NCBI GenBank assembly: GCA_016202545.1
Contig: JACQON010000021.1
Coordinates: 1-64,000 of the forward strand
Origin: Chloroflexota bacterium
GTDB taxonomy: Bacteria > Chloroflexota > Dehalococcoidia > Dehalococcoidales > JACQON01
Length of the DNA: 64,000 nucleotides
Direction of reading: 5' to 3'
The translations under genes and the position numbers were made by a program. Positions 19,189 through 30,139 of this stretch are shown here, in pieces. The stretch's first letter is position 1. Each line of letters starts with the position of its first letter. The notes under the pieces are model-generated. The model saw only the letters and a program-made list of their open reading frames with translations, made no database searches and was not told the DNA's origin.

Positions 19189-20435
19189 GTAGAACGGGAA
19201 AACCGGGGTTTTTCTACGGATACGTCATAGTCTTTGTCGCCTTCTTGTTCGAGGTGCTGAGCTGGGGGATGTGGGCCACCTTCCCCATCTTCCTCCAGCC
19301 GATGCTGGATGAGTTTGGCTGGAGCAGGGCAGCCACCTCAGGCTCCTTTTCCCTTTACCTCATGGTCACCGCCCTGCTGGGCATTGTCATGGGGAGGCTT
19401 AATGACAGGGTCGGGCCCAGGGTAATTACAACCGCCTGCGGCCTTTTCCTCGGCTTGGGCTACGCGCTGACCTCTCAGGTCAGCGCTATCTGGCAGCTTT
19501 ACATCTTCTACGGGGTGATGCTGGGCATCGGCCAGAGCGGCTTCGTGGCCACCATATCTACGGTGGCCAGGTGGTTCCTCAAGAGAAGGGCGCTGATGGT
19601 GGGCATCGCCGCTTCAGGCGCTGCCCTGAGCCTGGGTGTTATTCCGACGCCGGCCACCTGGCTTCTATCCGCCTACGGCTGGCGAAACTCCTACATCATC
19701 ATCGGCATTATCACCACGGTGCTGATTGTAATCTCCGCCCAGTTACTCAAGCGCGACCCGGGTCAGATGGGGCTGTCGCCCTATGGCGCCGATGGCTTGA
19801 CGGAAGAGACCTCGAATTTACAGGTGAGCGGCCTTTCCTTCCGGGACGCAGTCCGCACCAGGCAGTTCTGGATGGTCTGCGCCATAGATTTCCTTTTGCT
19901 GGTGTGCTACTCCGCGGTCATGATTCATATCGTCATCCACGCTACTGGCATCGGAATTTCACTGTCTGCTGCCGCTAATATACTGGTCATCACCGGCCTG
20001 GTTGGCATCCCCGGCGGGGTGGTGCTGGGCACCACTGGCGACAGGCTCAACAACCGGCGCGCGCTTACCGTGGTCTGTCTGCTGGTGGCGCTCTCGGCGG
20101 TGTGGCTGCTGGTGGCCGATGAGCTGTGGATGCTGTACCTCTTCGGCATCGTCTTCGGCTTTGCCTACGGAGGACTGTGGGCGTTGCTGGCGCCGGTGAT
20201 AGCTGAGCTGTTCGGGCTTAAGTCCCACGGCGCCCTGCTGGGGCTGGCCAATTTCAGCGGCATGACCGGGGAGGCCATCGGGCCGACCATGGCCGGCTAC
20301 ATCTATGACACCACCAGGGGCTATCAGCTGGCCTTCGTGGTGGCGGCAGCGGCGAGCATCGCCAGCTTTGCTCTGTCGCTGCTTTTGAAGCCAATCGGCG
20401 GGAAAGACAGGGGAGATAAAGCGGCGGCGGGCTAG
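19185..20435 (+). CDS. MFS transporter, OFA/monocarboxylate-carrier-like (copy 2)
   Basis: A 416-residue MFS carrier that is a tandem paralogue of the preceding gene. They share GFFYGY at the start, EFGWSRAATSG, a LWQLY/IWQLY-FYGV segment, SAYGWR-SYIIIGI, RDPGQMGL-like and AVRTRQ segments, and ELWMLYLF near the C-terminus. About twelve membrane segments. The TTG start overlaps the stop of copy 1 (TTGA) with AGGGGGA about 12 bases upstream. Retention of both copies suggests different substrates or a heteromeric function; nothing in the sequence decides this. Confidence 0.85.
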   Translation: MSRTGKPGFFYGYVIVFVAFLFEVLSWGMWATFPIFLQPMLDEFGWSRAATSGSFSLYLMVTALLGIVMGRLNDRVGPRVITTACGLFLGLGYALTSQVSAIWQLYIFYGVMLGIGQSGFVATISTVARWFLKRRALMVGIAASGAALSLGVIPTPATWLLSAYGWRNSYIIIGIITTVLIVISAQLLKRDPGQMGLSPYGADGLTEETSNLQVSGLSFRDAVRTRQFWMVCAIDFLLLVCYSAVMIHIVIHATGIGISLSAAANILVITGLVGIPGGVVLGTTGDRLNNRRALTVVCLLVALSAVWLLVADELWMLYLFGIVFGFAYGGLWALLAPVIAELFGLKSHGALLGLANFSGMTGEAIGPTMAGYIYDTTRGYQLAFVVAAAASIASFALSLLLKPIGGKDRGDKAAAG

Positions 20436-20439
20436 GCAT

Positions 20440-20493
20440 TGAGCTTGATGAAGCTCATCGGGCTGAAGGCGATGCCGGGGGTTGCCGCCCCGG
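20440..20493. other. Two hairpins between convergent MFS and sbcC genes
   Basis: TGAGCTT/AAGCTCA (20440-20457, 4-base loop) and CCGGGG/CCCCGG (20475-20493, 7-base loop). Neither is followed by a T tract on either strand, so they are at best factor-assisted or barrier structures at the convergent ends. Confidence 0.3.
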
Positions 20494-20495
20494 GT

Positions 20496-23072
20496 CTATA
20501 GATAGCTTACCTGGAGCGTGGAGCCCTGGGCGGTCTTGGTGACGTCAATGCGGACGGGGAAGGCGTCCTTAAGCTCATCGATGTGGGTTATGACCAGTAT
20601 CTTATCAAAGTCGTCCTGAATGGAGTTGATGGCCTCCTTGAGCTTCTCTATGCCGGCGTTATCTTGAGTGCCGAAGCCTTCATCAATGATGAGGGTGGGC
20701 AGCGGCGCCCCGGCCCGCCTGGCCAGCAGCCGTGACAGGGCGATGCGGATGGCAAAGTTGATGCGGAAGGTCTCACCGCCGCTGAACATTTCGTAGTTTC
20801 GCGTCCCCAGCTCGTCGGATATATTGATGTCCAGGGTCTCGATGACATCGCCCTTTTTGCTCTCCCGCTGCGTTTCCATTTTCACGTGCATCCGGCCGTT
20901 GGTCATGCGAGCCAGCAACCGGTTGGCCTCCTCCTCAATTTCGGGAAGCGCCATTTCGATGAGCAGGGCCTGTATCCCGTTTTTGCCGAAGGCCTGGGCC
21001 AGGTCTTTGTAGATTCTCTCCTGCCCTGACGCCTCTTCCAGCAGGCTCGCCTTTTCCTTCCTCTTCGTCCCCATATCGGACAGGTGCTGGAGCTTTGTCT
21101 TCGCCTGCCACATGGCCGCCTCGGCTTGCCTTCGCCGCTCGGCTAACGCCTGGTACTCAGCTTCGGCCTGGGATAGGGCATCAGTTACCTGAGGCAGTGA
21201 GACAAGCTCCAGGGCCAGGCCCTGTTTATTCTGCTCGTCGGTCTCCAGGCTGTGCCGCAGCTCGCTGATGGCTTCCTCAGCCCTCGCGGCGGCCTCCCTT
21301 TCCTGGCTGATGAGCCGGTCGGCTTGCTCCAGCCGTCGTCTGGAAGCCTCGAATTGTTCCATCTCCGGCAAGCGGCTGCGTGCCTGGTCGTGCTGCTGCG
21401 GGTCATAGTTTAGCTTGGCCAGCTCTTTTTCAATCTCCTGTAGCGCCTCCTGCTCGGCGGCGGCGAAGTCCTTCCTGGCCAGGCGCCCTTCAATCATGGC
21501 CACCCTTTCCCTTTCTCCGGCGAGCTGGTGGCGCGCCTGCTCCGCTTCTGCGATTGCCTGGCTGAGGAGGCTGGCCCGGCTCTGGAGCGAGTCCCGGTCT
21601 TGACTCAGCGTTGCTTCCAGCCGGGATATATCCTTCTCCAGCGACTCCGCCTCGCTCCTCTTACCGGCCAGGTCGGCCTGGTTTGACTTTAAGGCATGGG
21701 CTTTGGCCTGCCTGTCGGCGGCGTACTTGTTCTCGATGTGCTGCCTGCCCTCCGGGCCCAGTTCAGCTTCACATAAGGGGCAGGTTGCCCCCGGTTCGGC
21801 GGCGAGCAGGGCGAGCTTCTCCGCTATTTCCCCCATTTCCCGCTCCAGGCGGGCATTGTCAGATTCGAGGTGATGGGCCCGGGCTTTAAGCTCCTGGCTG
21901 GCCTGCCTCTTCCGGCGCAGCGTTTCTTCAGCCTCGGCCAGCCGCTGCCACTGGGCCTGCCACTGTTGCTGCTCCTGTTTGAGGCGTGATAGCTGGTCTA
22001 GCTTGGCTTCCAGTTCCCCGGTGCGGTTCTGGGACAGGGCGTGTTCTCTGACCAGGGCTTCGCTGGCCTGCACTATGGCGAGTTCCAGGCGGTGCTTGCG
22101 CTCGTTCATGATGGTTAGCTGCCTGAGCTTCCGTTCCAGCTCATCGTTCAGCCGCCTGGCCTCGGCCAGCCGGGCGTAGCCTTCCTCTATGGCGGCACGC
22201 TGGGCGTTCAGGTCCTCATATTCTTTGAGCCGGGAGCGAAGCTGTTCAAGCTGCTCTTCCCAGCGCTCCAGCCCTCTCCGGCTGCCGGCCAGGCGGCGCT
22301 CCAACTCGGCAAGCTGCCGTCCCTTGTTTTCCAGCGCCGCCTTTTCCTGTCGCAGGCGATTGAGACTGGACTCCTGTTCCCCGGTCAGCTTTTCCAGGTG
22401 GGCCAGGCCGCTGAGAGCGGCCTGAAGCTCAGTTTCGCAGGCTGGCCTCTCCGCCAGCGCGCGGTCAATGTCCTCGATGGAGATGGCCAGTTGCACCTTC
22501 TCCGTCTCCTGCTGCCTGGCCTGCTCCCTGGCCTGCTCCTCGAGCCGGTCGTAAAAAGAAAGTCCCAGGATGTCAGCCAGCACATCCTTGCGCTCCGCCG
22601 GCCGCTTGACGGTGAACTCGTCAGCGCGGCCCTGGAGCAGGAGAGCGCTATTGATGAACGTGGGGTAGTCCATGTGCAGGACTTCGGTGACCTTTTGCTG
22701 CGTCTGTGTCAGGCTGTTGCCCGCGATGGACTTAAAGCCGCCGGCGGTCTTTATCTGGAAATCCAGCATGGTCTGCCCGGAGCGGCGGTGCGTTTTAGGC
22801 CGGGAGTGTTTCCGTATGACGCGGTATATTTGCCCGGCTGCGGAGAAATCGAACTCCACCTCCGTTTCAGCCTCACCGGCGTGAATAAGGTCGTCATCGC
22901 TCCTGGCCCGGGCGCGTCCCCACAGTGCCCAGGTCATGGCGTCAATCAGGGCGGACTTGCCGTTGCCGTTGTCGCCGCTGATGCAGGCGGTGTGGATGCC
23001 GTCAAAGTAAAGAGGCGGCACGTTGTCCCGGTAGCACATGAAGTTACGCATCGCCAGCTTGACCGGAATCAT
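20496..23072 (-). CDS. sbcC: SbcC/Rad50-like ATPase
   Basis: An 858-residue SMC-like ATPase of the SbcC/Rad50 type, normally the DNA-tethering partner of the SbcD/Mre11 nuclease in double-strand-break processing. It has Walker A GDNGNGKS at residues 33-40, a long coiled coil (~170-740) interrupted by a zinc hook CPLC near residue 430, then the signature SGGETFRINFA near 762 and Walker B LIIDEGFG near 794. It begins at an ATG behind AAGGAG. No sbcD gene is adjacent, which is unusual because the two are usually an operon. A terminator upstream separates it from the rpoD transcription unit. Confidence 0.9.
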   Translation of the reverse strand: MIPVKLAMRNFMCYRDNVPPLYFDGIHTACISGDNGNGKSALIDAMTWALWGRARARSDDDLIHAGEAETEVEFDFSAAGQIYRVIRKHSRPKTHRRSGQTMLDFQIKTAGGFKSIAGNSLTQTQQKVTEVLHMDYPTFINSALLLQGRADEFTVKRPAERKDVLADILGLSFYDRLEEQAREQARQQETEKVQLAISIEDIDRALAERPACETELQAALSGLAHLEKLTGEQESSLNRLRQEKAALENKGRQLAELERRLAGSRRGLERWEEQLEQLRSRLKEYEDLNAQRAAIEEGYARLAEARRLNDELERKLRQLTIMNERKHRLELAIVQASEALVREHALSQNRTGELEAKLDQLSRLKQEQQQWQAQWQRLAEAEETLRRKRQASQELKARAHHLESDNARLEREMGEIAEKLALLAAEPGATCPLCEAELGPEGRQHIENKYAADRQAKAHALKSNQADLAGKRSEAESLEKDISRLEATLSQDRDSLQSRASLLSQAIAEAEQARHQLAGERERVAMIEGRLARKDFAAAEQEALQEIEKELAKLNYDPQQHDQARSRLPEMEQFEASRRRLEQADRLISQEREAAARAEEAISELRHSLETDEQNKQGLALELVSLPQVTDALSQAEAEYQALAERRRQAEAAMWQAKTKLQHLSDMGTKRKEKASLLEEASGQERIYKDLAQAFGKNGIQALLIEMALPEIEEEANRLLARMTNGRMHVKMETQRESKKGDVIETLDINISDELGTRNYEMFSGGETFRINFAIRIALSRLLARRAGAPLPTLIIDEGFGTQDNAGIEKLKEAINSIQDDFDKILVITHIDELKDAFPVRIDVTKTAQGSTLQVSYL

Positions 23073-23104
23073 AGCGGACGCTCCTTGATGTCAGGCCGGA
23101 TACT

Positions 23105-23130
23105 AAAAAGGGGGAGGATGGCGCTCCCTC
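23105..23130 (-). terminator. Intrinsic terminator after rpoD
   Basis: On the minus strand GAGGGAG / CTCCCCC (core GGGAG/CTCCC) with a 7-base loop is followed by TTTTT. It lies ~30 bases past the rpoD stop and would close the ppsA-dgt-dnaG-rpoD unit before sbcC. Confidence 0.6.
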
Positions 23131-23160
23131 AATGCCATGACGGGGCCCAGGCTGGCCCGG

Positions 23161-24717
<1,557 letters not shown>

Positions 24718-24723
24718 TCCTCA

Positions 24724-26490
24724 TCACCCCGCTCCCGGTTTTCTATGACCTTTCCGGGCAAAGAGCTCCCCCAGTTGCAGGCTAATTTCGATTCCCTGCT
24801 CCTCCAGTTTGGCCAGCTCGGCTGCGGTCCCTCCCGCCTCTGCTTCCAGGGCTCGCACCTCCGCCCTTTTTATTTCCAGGTTGCGGAGGAACTTTTCCTG
24901 CAAACGGGCCACACAGCCGGAATACCGCTGCTCCATCTGGTTGGAAAGCAGGCTCTTGCCCAGAATTGAATCGAAATGCTCGCGCACTGCGGCGTCGAGT
25001 TCTTCCCTAATTAATTTTACATCCTCAGCCTGCTGATAGGCAAGAAAGACCTCGCGGTTCTCGCTGTTTTCAAAGTATTCGGGAGGCAGGTCCCGGCAGC
25101 GGGCTTTGAGCTCCGGGTGCTGGAGAAGAAGGGCCAGGCAGTATTCCTCAACGGGGCTGGACAAGAGCGGGCGCAGGGCGGAAGCCGCCGTCTCCCGCCC
25201 GGCCTCCCCGGCCCTGCGGCCGGGCATGAGCCTATTCAGGGTGACCTCCAGCCGGGCTTCGCTGACCCTGAGCAAACGGGCCAGCTTTTGCAGATAGTGG
25301 GCCTGGCGCACGGTGTCCTTCATCTGCGCGATGACGGGCAATAGCCTCTCCGCAGCCAGAGATTTATCCCTGGCCAGGCTCAGGTCGAGCCTGGAGGTAA
25401 CTATGTCGAAGGTGTAGTCTATCACCGGCAAGGCTCGCTCCAGCAGATTCGGCCATGCTTGAGCGTCTTCCCGGATAACGTCGTCCGGGTCTTTCCCCTC
25501 CGGCAAGATGATGACCTTTACTTCAGCGCCGATGGTGTTTTCATAGCTTGCACAGCGCAGCATGGCTTCCTCGCCGGCGGCATCGGCATCGAGGGCCAGG
25601 ACCATGTTTTTGGTCAGCCTCTTCAGGGTGCTGACATGCTTTTCGGTGATGGCTGTTCCCATGGGGGCGACCACATTGGGGAAGCCATGCTGGTGGGCAA
25701 CGATGACGTCCATATAGCCTTCCACGATTATGGCGGTATCCTGCTGCGGGATAGCTTTGTGGGCCAGGTTTATGCCGTACAGGCTGCCGCTCTTATCAAA
25801 GACCGGGGTCTGCGGCGAGTTGACGTACTTGGGCAGCGATTCATCGAGCACCCTGGCCCCGAAGCCGGTGACACGCCCCCGGCTATCAAATATGGGGAAC
25901 ATCAGGCGGTTGCGGAACCGGTCATGGGTCTTGTTGTCCTCGGCTGCCACCAGCAGGCCGGCAGCTATCATCTCGTCTTCGGAATAGCCCGCGTCAATCA
26001 GGTGTTGCTTTAGCGCCTCCCAGCTATTGGGACTGAAACCGAGCTGGAAGGTGGTCACTGTCTCCAGGGTAAGCCCCCGGCCGGCCAGGTAGCTCCGTGC
26101 CTTCTCCCCGGCAGGGGAGTTGAGAAAGTGGTGAAAATACTCGGCGGCGGCCTGATTGACCTGGTATAGCCGTTCCTTTTCCTTGCCTTTGGCCTCGGGT
26201 TCAAACCTTGAAACGAGGGCGATGCCTGCCCTCTCGGCAAGAAGGCGCAGCGCTTCCCCGAAGTCGAACCCCTCCTTCTTCATGATGAAGGAGAAGACAT
26301 CGCCGCCGGTGTTGCAGGCGCCGAAGCAGTGCCAGCTCTGCTGGTCGGGATAGACAAAGAACGAGGGGTGCTTTTCGCTGTGGAACGGGCACAGTCCTCT
26401 AAAGGTCCGCCCCGCCTTGGCCAGAGAGGTATACTGGCCGATGACCTCTACGATGTCCGTCCTTTGCTTTACTTCGTCAATGACGCTCAT
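24724..26490 (-). CDS. dnaG: DNA primase
   Basis: DnaG synthesises RNA primers at replication forks. Using the ATG at 26490 (MSVIDEVKQRTDIVEVIG) the protein is 588 residues. It has the N-terminal zinc-binding domain (CPFHSEKHPSF ... CFGACNTGGD), the catalytic TOPRIM domain (VEGYMDVIVAHQHG; LALDADAAGEEA) and a helicase-interacting C-terminal region. A TTG nine codons upstream is possible but lacks support from the family. The CHC2-type zinc ligands are altered to C-H-C-C spacing (C40/H43 with CFGAC), as commonly seen. dgt is upstream and rpoD immediately downstream. Confidence 0.95.
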   Translation of the reverse strand: MSVIDEVKQRTDIVEVIGQYTSLAKAGRTFRGLCPFHSEKHPSFFVYPDQQSWHCFGACNTGGDVFSFIMKKEGFDFGEALRLLAERAGIALVSRFEPEAKGKEKERLYQVNQAAAEYFHHFLNSPAGEKARSYLAGRGLTLETVTTFQLGFSPNSWEALKQHLIDAGYSEDEMIAAGLLVAAEDNKTHDRFRNRLMFPIFDSRGRVTGFGARVLDESLPKYVNSPQTPVFDKSGSLYGINLAHKAIPQQDTAIIVEGYMDVIVAHQHGFPNVVAPMGTAITEKHVSTLKRLTKNMVLALDADAAGEEAMLRCASYENTIGAEVKVIILPEGKDPDDVIREDAQAWPNLLERALPVIDYTFDIVTSRLDLSLARDKSLAAERLLPVIAQMKDTVRQAHYLQKLARLLRVSEARLEVTLNRLMPGRRAGEAGRETAASALRPLLSSPVEEYCLALLLQHPELKARCRDLPPEYFENSENREVFLAYQQAEDVKLIREELDAAVREHFDSILGKSLLSNQMEQRYSGCVARLQEKFLRNLEIKRAEVRALEAEAGGTAAELAKLEEQGIEISLQLGELFARKGHRKPGAG

Positions 26491-26529
26491 CGTGCCCTGG
26501 TGAACTGCCGCCAGCAACGGGCGGCCAGC

Positions 26530-27576
26530 CTAGACATGCCTGGAGCATAGCTCTTCAGCCAGCCTCAGGGCGTACTGGTCGGTCATGCCGGCGATGTAGT
26601 CAACCACCTGGCGCTCGGCTTCATGGCTGTGAAGGCGGTATTCCGCCGGCAGCTTGTCAATATGCCGTTTGAAGTACTCATATAGTGAGCGAATCACGTC
26701 TCGGGCCTTTTCCGTATCTTCCTGGGCGGCATGCCAGTTATATACCCGCTCGAAGAGGAATTCACGCAGGGCGTTGGTCGCCTCCAGGACCTGGCGGCTC
26801 ATCTTGATAGTCGGGCTCTCGGCTTTGCCACGGCCCGTCACCGGCCAGGAGTGATATATAACGTCACAGACCATGGTATTGACGCGCTGGGAATGGAAGC
26901 GTCCCAGCACGGAGATGGCTGACAGGGGCAGGTCGTTCTCGGCGAGGATGCCCGCCCTGACGGCGTCGCCGATATCGTGGTTGATGTAGGCGATGGCATC
27001 GGCAATCTTGCATACTTGTCCTTCCAGGGTGCTCGCTTTCGCCTGGTCTTCCCCCAGTATGTCAGCCCTTATCTTGGAATGGTTCAGGATGCCGTCCCTC
27101 ACCTCCCAGGTGAGGTTAAGACCCCGGCCATCCTTTTCCAGAAGGTCGACCACGCGCAGGCTCTGCTCATTGTGCCTGAATCCCTGGGAGAAGAGCTCAT
27201 TTAGCACTTCCTCGCCCACATGGCCGAAGGGGGTATGGCCCAGGTCATGCCCCAGGGCGATGGCCTCGGTCAGGTCTTCATTGAGGTTGAGGGCGCGGCT
27301 CAGGGTACGGGCTATCTGGGAGACTTCCAGGGTATGGGTGAGCCGGGTCACATAGTGGTCGCCCGGCGGGGCGATGAAGACCTGTGTCTTATGCTTGAGG
27401 CGGCGGAAGGCCTTGCTATAGATGATGCGGTCACGGTCGCGCTGGAAGGCGGTACGTACCGGGCATGGCTCTTCATGCCTCTGCCTGCCCCGCGTCAGCT
27501 TGCTCCTGGCGGCATGGGGAGATAGACTTTCCTCTCTCTCCTCGGCCGCTTGCCGGATATTAAGCTCGCTTATCAC
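26530..27576 (-). CDS. dgt: Deoxyguanosinetriphosphate triphosphohydrolase-like HD protein
   Basis: An HD-superfamily dNTP triphosphohydrolase of about 348 residues that would cut dNTPs to deoxynucleoside and triphosphate. The N-terminal RDRDRIIYSKAFRRLKHKTQV segment and the metal-binding residues (THTLEVSQIARTL; LGHDLGHTPFGHVGE) are clear. I chose a GTG at 27576 that overlaps the ppsA stop (GTGA); the open frame to 27666 lies inside ppsA. The ppsA-dgt-dnaG-rpoD arrangement ties nucleotide-pool control to replication initiation genes. Confidence 0.92.
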   Translation of the reverse strand: MISELNIRQAAEEREESLSPHAARSKLTRGRQRHEEPCPVRTAFQRDRDRIIYSKAFRRLKHKTQVFIAPPGDHYVTRLTHTLEVSQIARTLSRALNLNEDLTEAIALGHDLGHTPFGHVGEEVLNELFSQGFRHNEQSLRVVDLLEKDGRGLNLTWEVRDGILNHSKIRADILGEDQAKASTLEGQVCKIADAIAYINHDIGDAVRAGILAENDLPLSAISVLGRFHSQRVNTMVCDVIYHSWPVTGRGKAESPTIKMSRQVLEATNALREFLFERVYNWHAAQEDTEKARDVIRSLYEYFKRHIDKLPAEYRLHSHEAERQVVDYIAGMTDQYALRLAEELCSRHV

Positions 27577-29828
27577 CTGATGTTCAACCTTGCCTCGGCC
27601 TTGGCGATTATCTCCCTGGTAGTGCCAATCATATCCGGGCTTACTGATACCGAGGTAATGCCCCATTCCACCAGCTTTTCAGTAAGCTCGGGGTATACCG
27701 ATGGCGCCTGGCCGCAGATGGAGGAGGTTATCCCGGCGGCCCTGGCAGCCTTGATGGCACGCTCCAGGGCAATGAGCACCGCCTCATTGCGCTCATCGAA
27801 TATGTCCTGCAGCTTGGCGCTATCACGGTCGATGCCAAGGATGAGCTGGGTGAGGTCGTTGGAGCCGATGGAGATGCCGTCAATGCCGACGGCGATGAAT
27901 TTCTCGATGAGGAAGATATTCGATGGCACCTCAACCATCATCCACAGCTTGAAGTCCTCGGAGCTATGCAGTCCCCTGCGCTCAAGGTGCTTCTTGACCC
28001 TGGCCATTCCCTCTACTGTGCGCACGAAGGGAATCATGACCCACAGGTTCTTATAGTCCTGTCTCACCCGTTTTATGGCTTGTATCTCCAGGTCGAATAC
28101 GTCGGTGTCCCGGTTATATCGGGAGGCCCCTCGGTAGCCAAGCATGGGGTTCTCCTCAAGCTCTTCATATTTCTGCCCGCCTTTAAGCTCACGGTATTCG
28201 TTGCTCTTAAAGTCGGTGGTGCGGTAAACCACCGGGCGGGGTTGGAATGCCCGGGCGAAGATTTTAATATCTTGATATAGCTTTTCGACGAACTCATCAC
28301 CGCGGTTCTGTTCTATCATATACTTGGGGTGTTCACCTATCTGGGCAATCATGAATTCGGCCCGGAGCAGGCCGACTCCGTCCACGTTGCGGCCAGCCAC
28401 CGTCTCGGCCAGTTCTGGCTGGGCCAGGTTCACATAGACCCTGGTCCTGGTCTTGATTTTTTCCTTGAGCAGGTCGGTGATTACGGTTACCGGCTCCCTG
28501 GCTACCCTGCCATTGTACACTTTGCCCCGTGAGCCATCCACGGTGACTACTTGACCGTCTTTCAAGCTGGCTGTCGCCCGCTCAGAGCCGACGACGCAGG
28601 GAATGCCCAGCTCCCGGCTGACGATGGCGGCATGGGCGGTCCGGCCGCCTTTGTCAGTGACGATGGCTACCGCCCGCTTCATTGCCGGGACAAAGTCCGG
28701 GGTGGTCATCTCAGCGACCAGCACGTCGCCCTTCAACACTTTGTATATTTGTGAGGGTTCGGTCACTATTTTGACCGGGCCTGATGCCATGCCCGGGCTG
28801 GCGGGCGCACCGGTAAGGAGCACCGGCTCTTTAATCTCAGGTTCTGCCTCAGCCATCTCCTTAATGGTGGTCACCGGACGGGTCTGTATGATGTAAAGCT
28901 TTCCGTCCTCCTTGGCCCATTCAATGTCCTGGGGGAACTGGTAGTGGTCTTCGATGAGCTTACCAACTCTGGCCAGTTCGCTTATCTCTTCATCGGAAAG
29001 CTTCTGCCGTGTTTGAAGGGATGGTTCCAGGTCCACCCGGATATTGGCCTCTTCATTTCCGGCAGCCGGGTTCCTGACCAGGTGCCACTCCTGTCTGGCC
29101 ACGTTCTTGGAGGTGACCGTGAACTCGTTTTTGTCCACCAGGTACAGGTCGGGCGTTGTCTCCCCGGAGACGATGGCCTCGCCAAGCCCGAAGATGGCCT
29201 CGATGACGATTTTGCTGGAATCGTTGGACACCGGCTCCACGGTGAACATCACTCCTGATAACTGTGACTGCACCATCTTCTGGACGGGCACGGCCAGCCC
29301 TACCTTCATGTGGTCGAAGCCCTGCTCTTCCCGGTAGAAGATGGCTCTGGGCTCAAAGAGGGATGCCCAGCATCCCTGTACGGCAGCCAGCACCTTTTCC
29401 TCGCCAGCGACGTTGAGGAAGGTGCTCTGCTGACCGGCAAAGGAGGCCTCGGGAAGGTCCTCGGCGGTAGCCGAGGAGCGGACGGCAACCGGGCCGTCGC
29501 CCATCTTGGCATAGGCTTGCTTGATGGCCGCGGCGGTGTCTGCTGGCATGGGCGCTTCCATGATGAGGCGCTTGATTTTATCGGCGACCTGCTGTAGCCT
29601 TTTGGAGTCGTGCACGTCCAGCCTCTTCAGCAACCTGTCAATCTTGTCAGCGAGGCTGGCTTTTTTTATAAACTCAAAGAAGGCGCTGGCAGTCACGATA
29701 AAACCCGGAGGTACGGGAATACCGGCCCTGGTCATTTCCCCCAGATTTGCCCCCTTCCCACCTGCCACAGCTACGTCCTGCTTGGTGACTTCGTCAAACC
29801 ACATGATAGCCTTTTGAACTTGGTGCAT
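27573..29828 (-). CDS. ppsA: Phosphoenolpyruvate synthase
   Basis: PEP synthase makes PEP from pyruvate and ATP (to AMP and phosphate), the gluconeogenic step an autotrophic acetyl-CoA-pathway organism needs. The 751-residue protein has the N-terminal ATP-grasp PPDK_N domain (GGKGANLGEM at ~22; AVRSSATAEDLPEASFAGQ), the swivelling phosphohistidine domain (GGRTAHAAIVSRELGIPC near 397) and the C-terminal PEP/pyruvate barrel (SIGSNDLTQ; SSICGQAP). The length fits PpsA rather than the longer PPDK. The start is ATG 29828; a TTG directly before it is also possible. A good promoter lies ~45 bases upstream. Confidence 0.94.
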   Translation of the reverse strand: MHQVQKAIMWFDEVTKQDVAVAGGKGANLGEMTRAGIPVPPGFIVTASAFFEFIKKASLADKIDRLLKRLDVHDSKRLQQVADKIKRLIMEAPMPADTAAAIKQAYAKMGDGPVAVRSSATAEDLPEASFAGQQSTFLNVAGEEKVLAAVQGCWASLFEPRAIFYREEQGFDHMKVGLAVPVQKMVQSQLSGVMFTVEPVSNDSSKIVIEAIFGLGEAIVSGETTPDLYLVDKNEFTVTSKNVARQEWHLVRNPAAGNEEANIRVDLEPSLQTRQKLSDEEISELARVGKLIEDHYQFPQDIEWAKEDGKLYIIQTRPVTTIKEMAEAEPEIKEPVLLTGAPASPGMASGPVKIVTEPSQIYKVLKGDVLVAEMTTPDFVPAMKRAVAIVTDKGGRTAHAAIVSRELGIPCVVGSERATASLKDGQVVTVDGSRGKVYNGRVAREPVTVITDLLKEKIKTRTRVYVNLAQPELAETVAGRNVDGVGLLRAEFMIAQIGEHPKYMIEQNRGDEFVEKLYQDIKIFARAFQPRPVVYRTTDFKSNEYRELKGGQKYEELEENPMLGYRGASRYNRDTDVFDLEIQAIKRVRQDYKNLWVMIPFVRTVEGMARVKKHLERRGLHSSEDFKLWMMVEVPSNIFLIEKFIAVGIDGISIGSNDLTQLILGIDRDSAKLQDIFDERNEAVLIALERAIKAARAAGITSSICGQAPSVYPELTEKLVEWGITSVSVSPDMIGTTREIIAKAEARLNIR

Positions 29829-29868
29829 CAACTGCCTAACCCCCCTTCGACTGTTTGGCGTAATTTTT

Positions 29869-29896
29869 ATTATAGCATAACCGCTATCGTTGTCTA
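29869..29896 (-). promoter_or_regulatory. Putative extended -10 promoter of the ppsA-dgt-dnaG-rpoD unit
   Basis: Minus strand TAGACA (29891-29896), 16-base spacer, TATAAT (29869-29874), with TGC directly before the -10 hexamer (extended -10). Confidence 0.65.
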
Positions 29897-29969
29897 AAGG
29901 CGCTTATAACCGTGCTCAAAAAATCGACCTTTAAGCCGATGGCCGTATTGTGATATAGTAAATTATAGT

Positions 29970-30061
29970 GGAGGGGTCGCATAGTGGTCTAGTGCGGGCG
30001 CCTGCTAAGCGCTTGCCCTGGGTAACCGGGGTCGTGGGTTCGAATCCCACTCCCTCCGCCA
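29970..30061 (+). tRNA. tRNA-Ser (anticodon GCU)
   Basis: A 92-base class II tRNA. The acceptor stem GGAGGGG pairs with TCCCTCC, the discriminator G is followed by an encoded CCA (30059-30061). The anticodon loop CTGCTAA (30002-30008) has anticodon GCT at 30004-30006; a long variable arm (around CCCTGGGTAACCGGGG) and the T loop GGTTCGAATCC follow. The anticodon and long variable arm assign it to serine (AGC/AGU codons). Confidence 0.96.
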
Positions 30062-30139
30062 TTATTTATCGGTAACTCCGTGCCGGGACCAAGACGTAAC
30101 ACCCCCCAAGGGGTTAATTTTGTACTGGGGATAGACGTA

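Noticed and set aside
30100..30125. Hairpin CCCC-CCAA-GGGG with T-rich tail between tRNA-Ser and miaB
   Set aside because: Only a 4-5 base stem followed by TTAATTTT; too weak to call a terminator.
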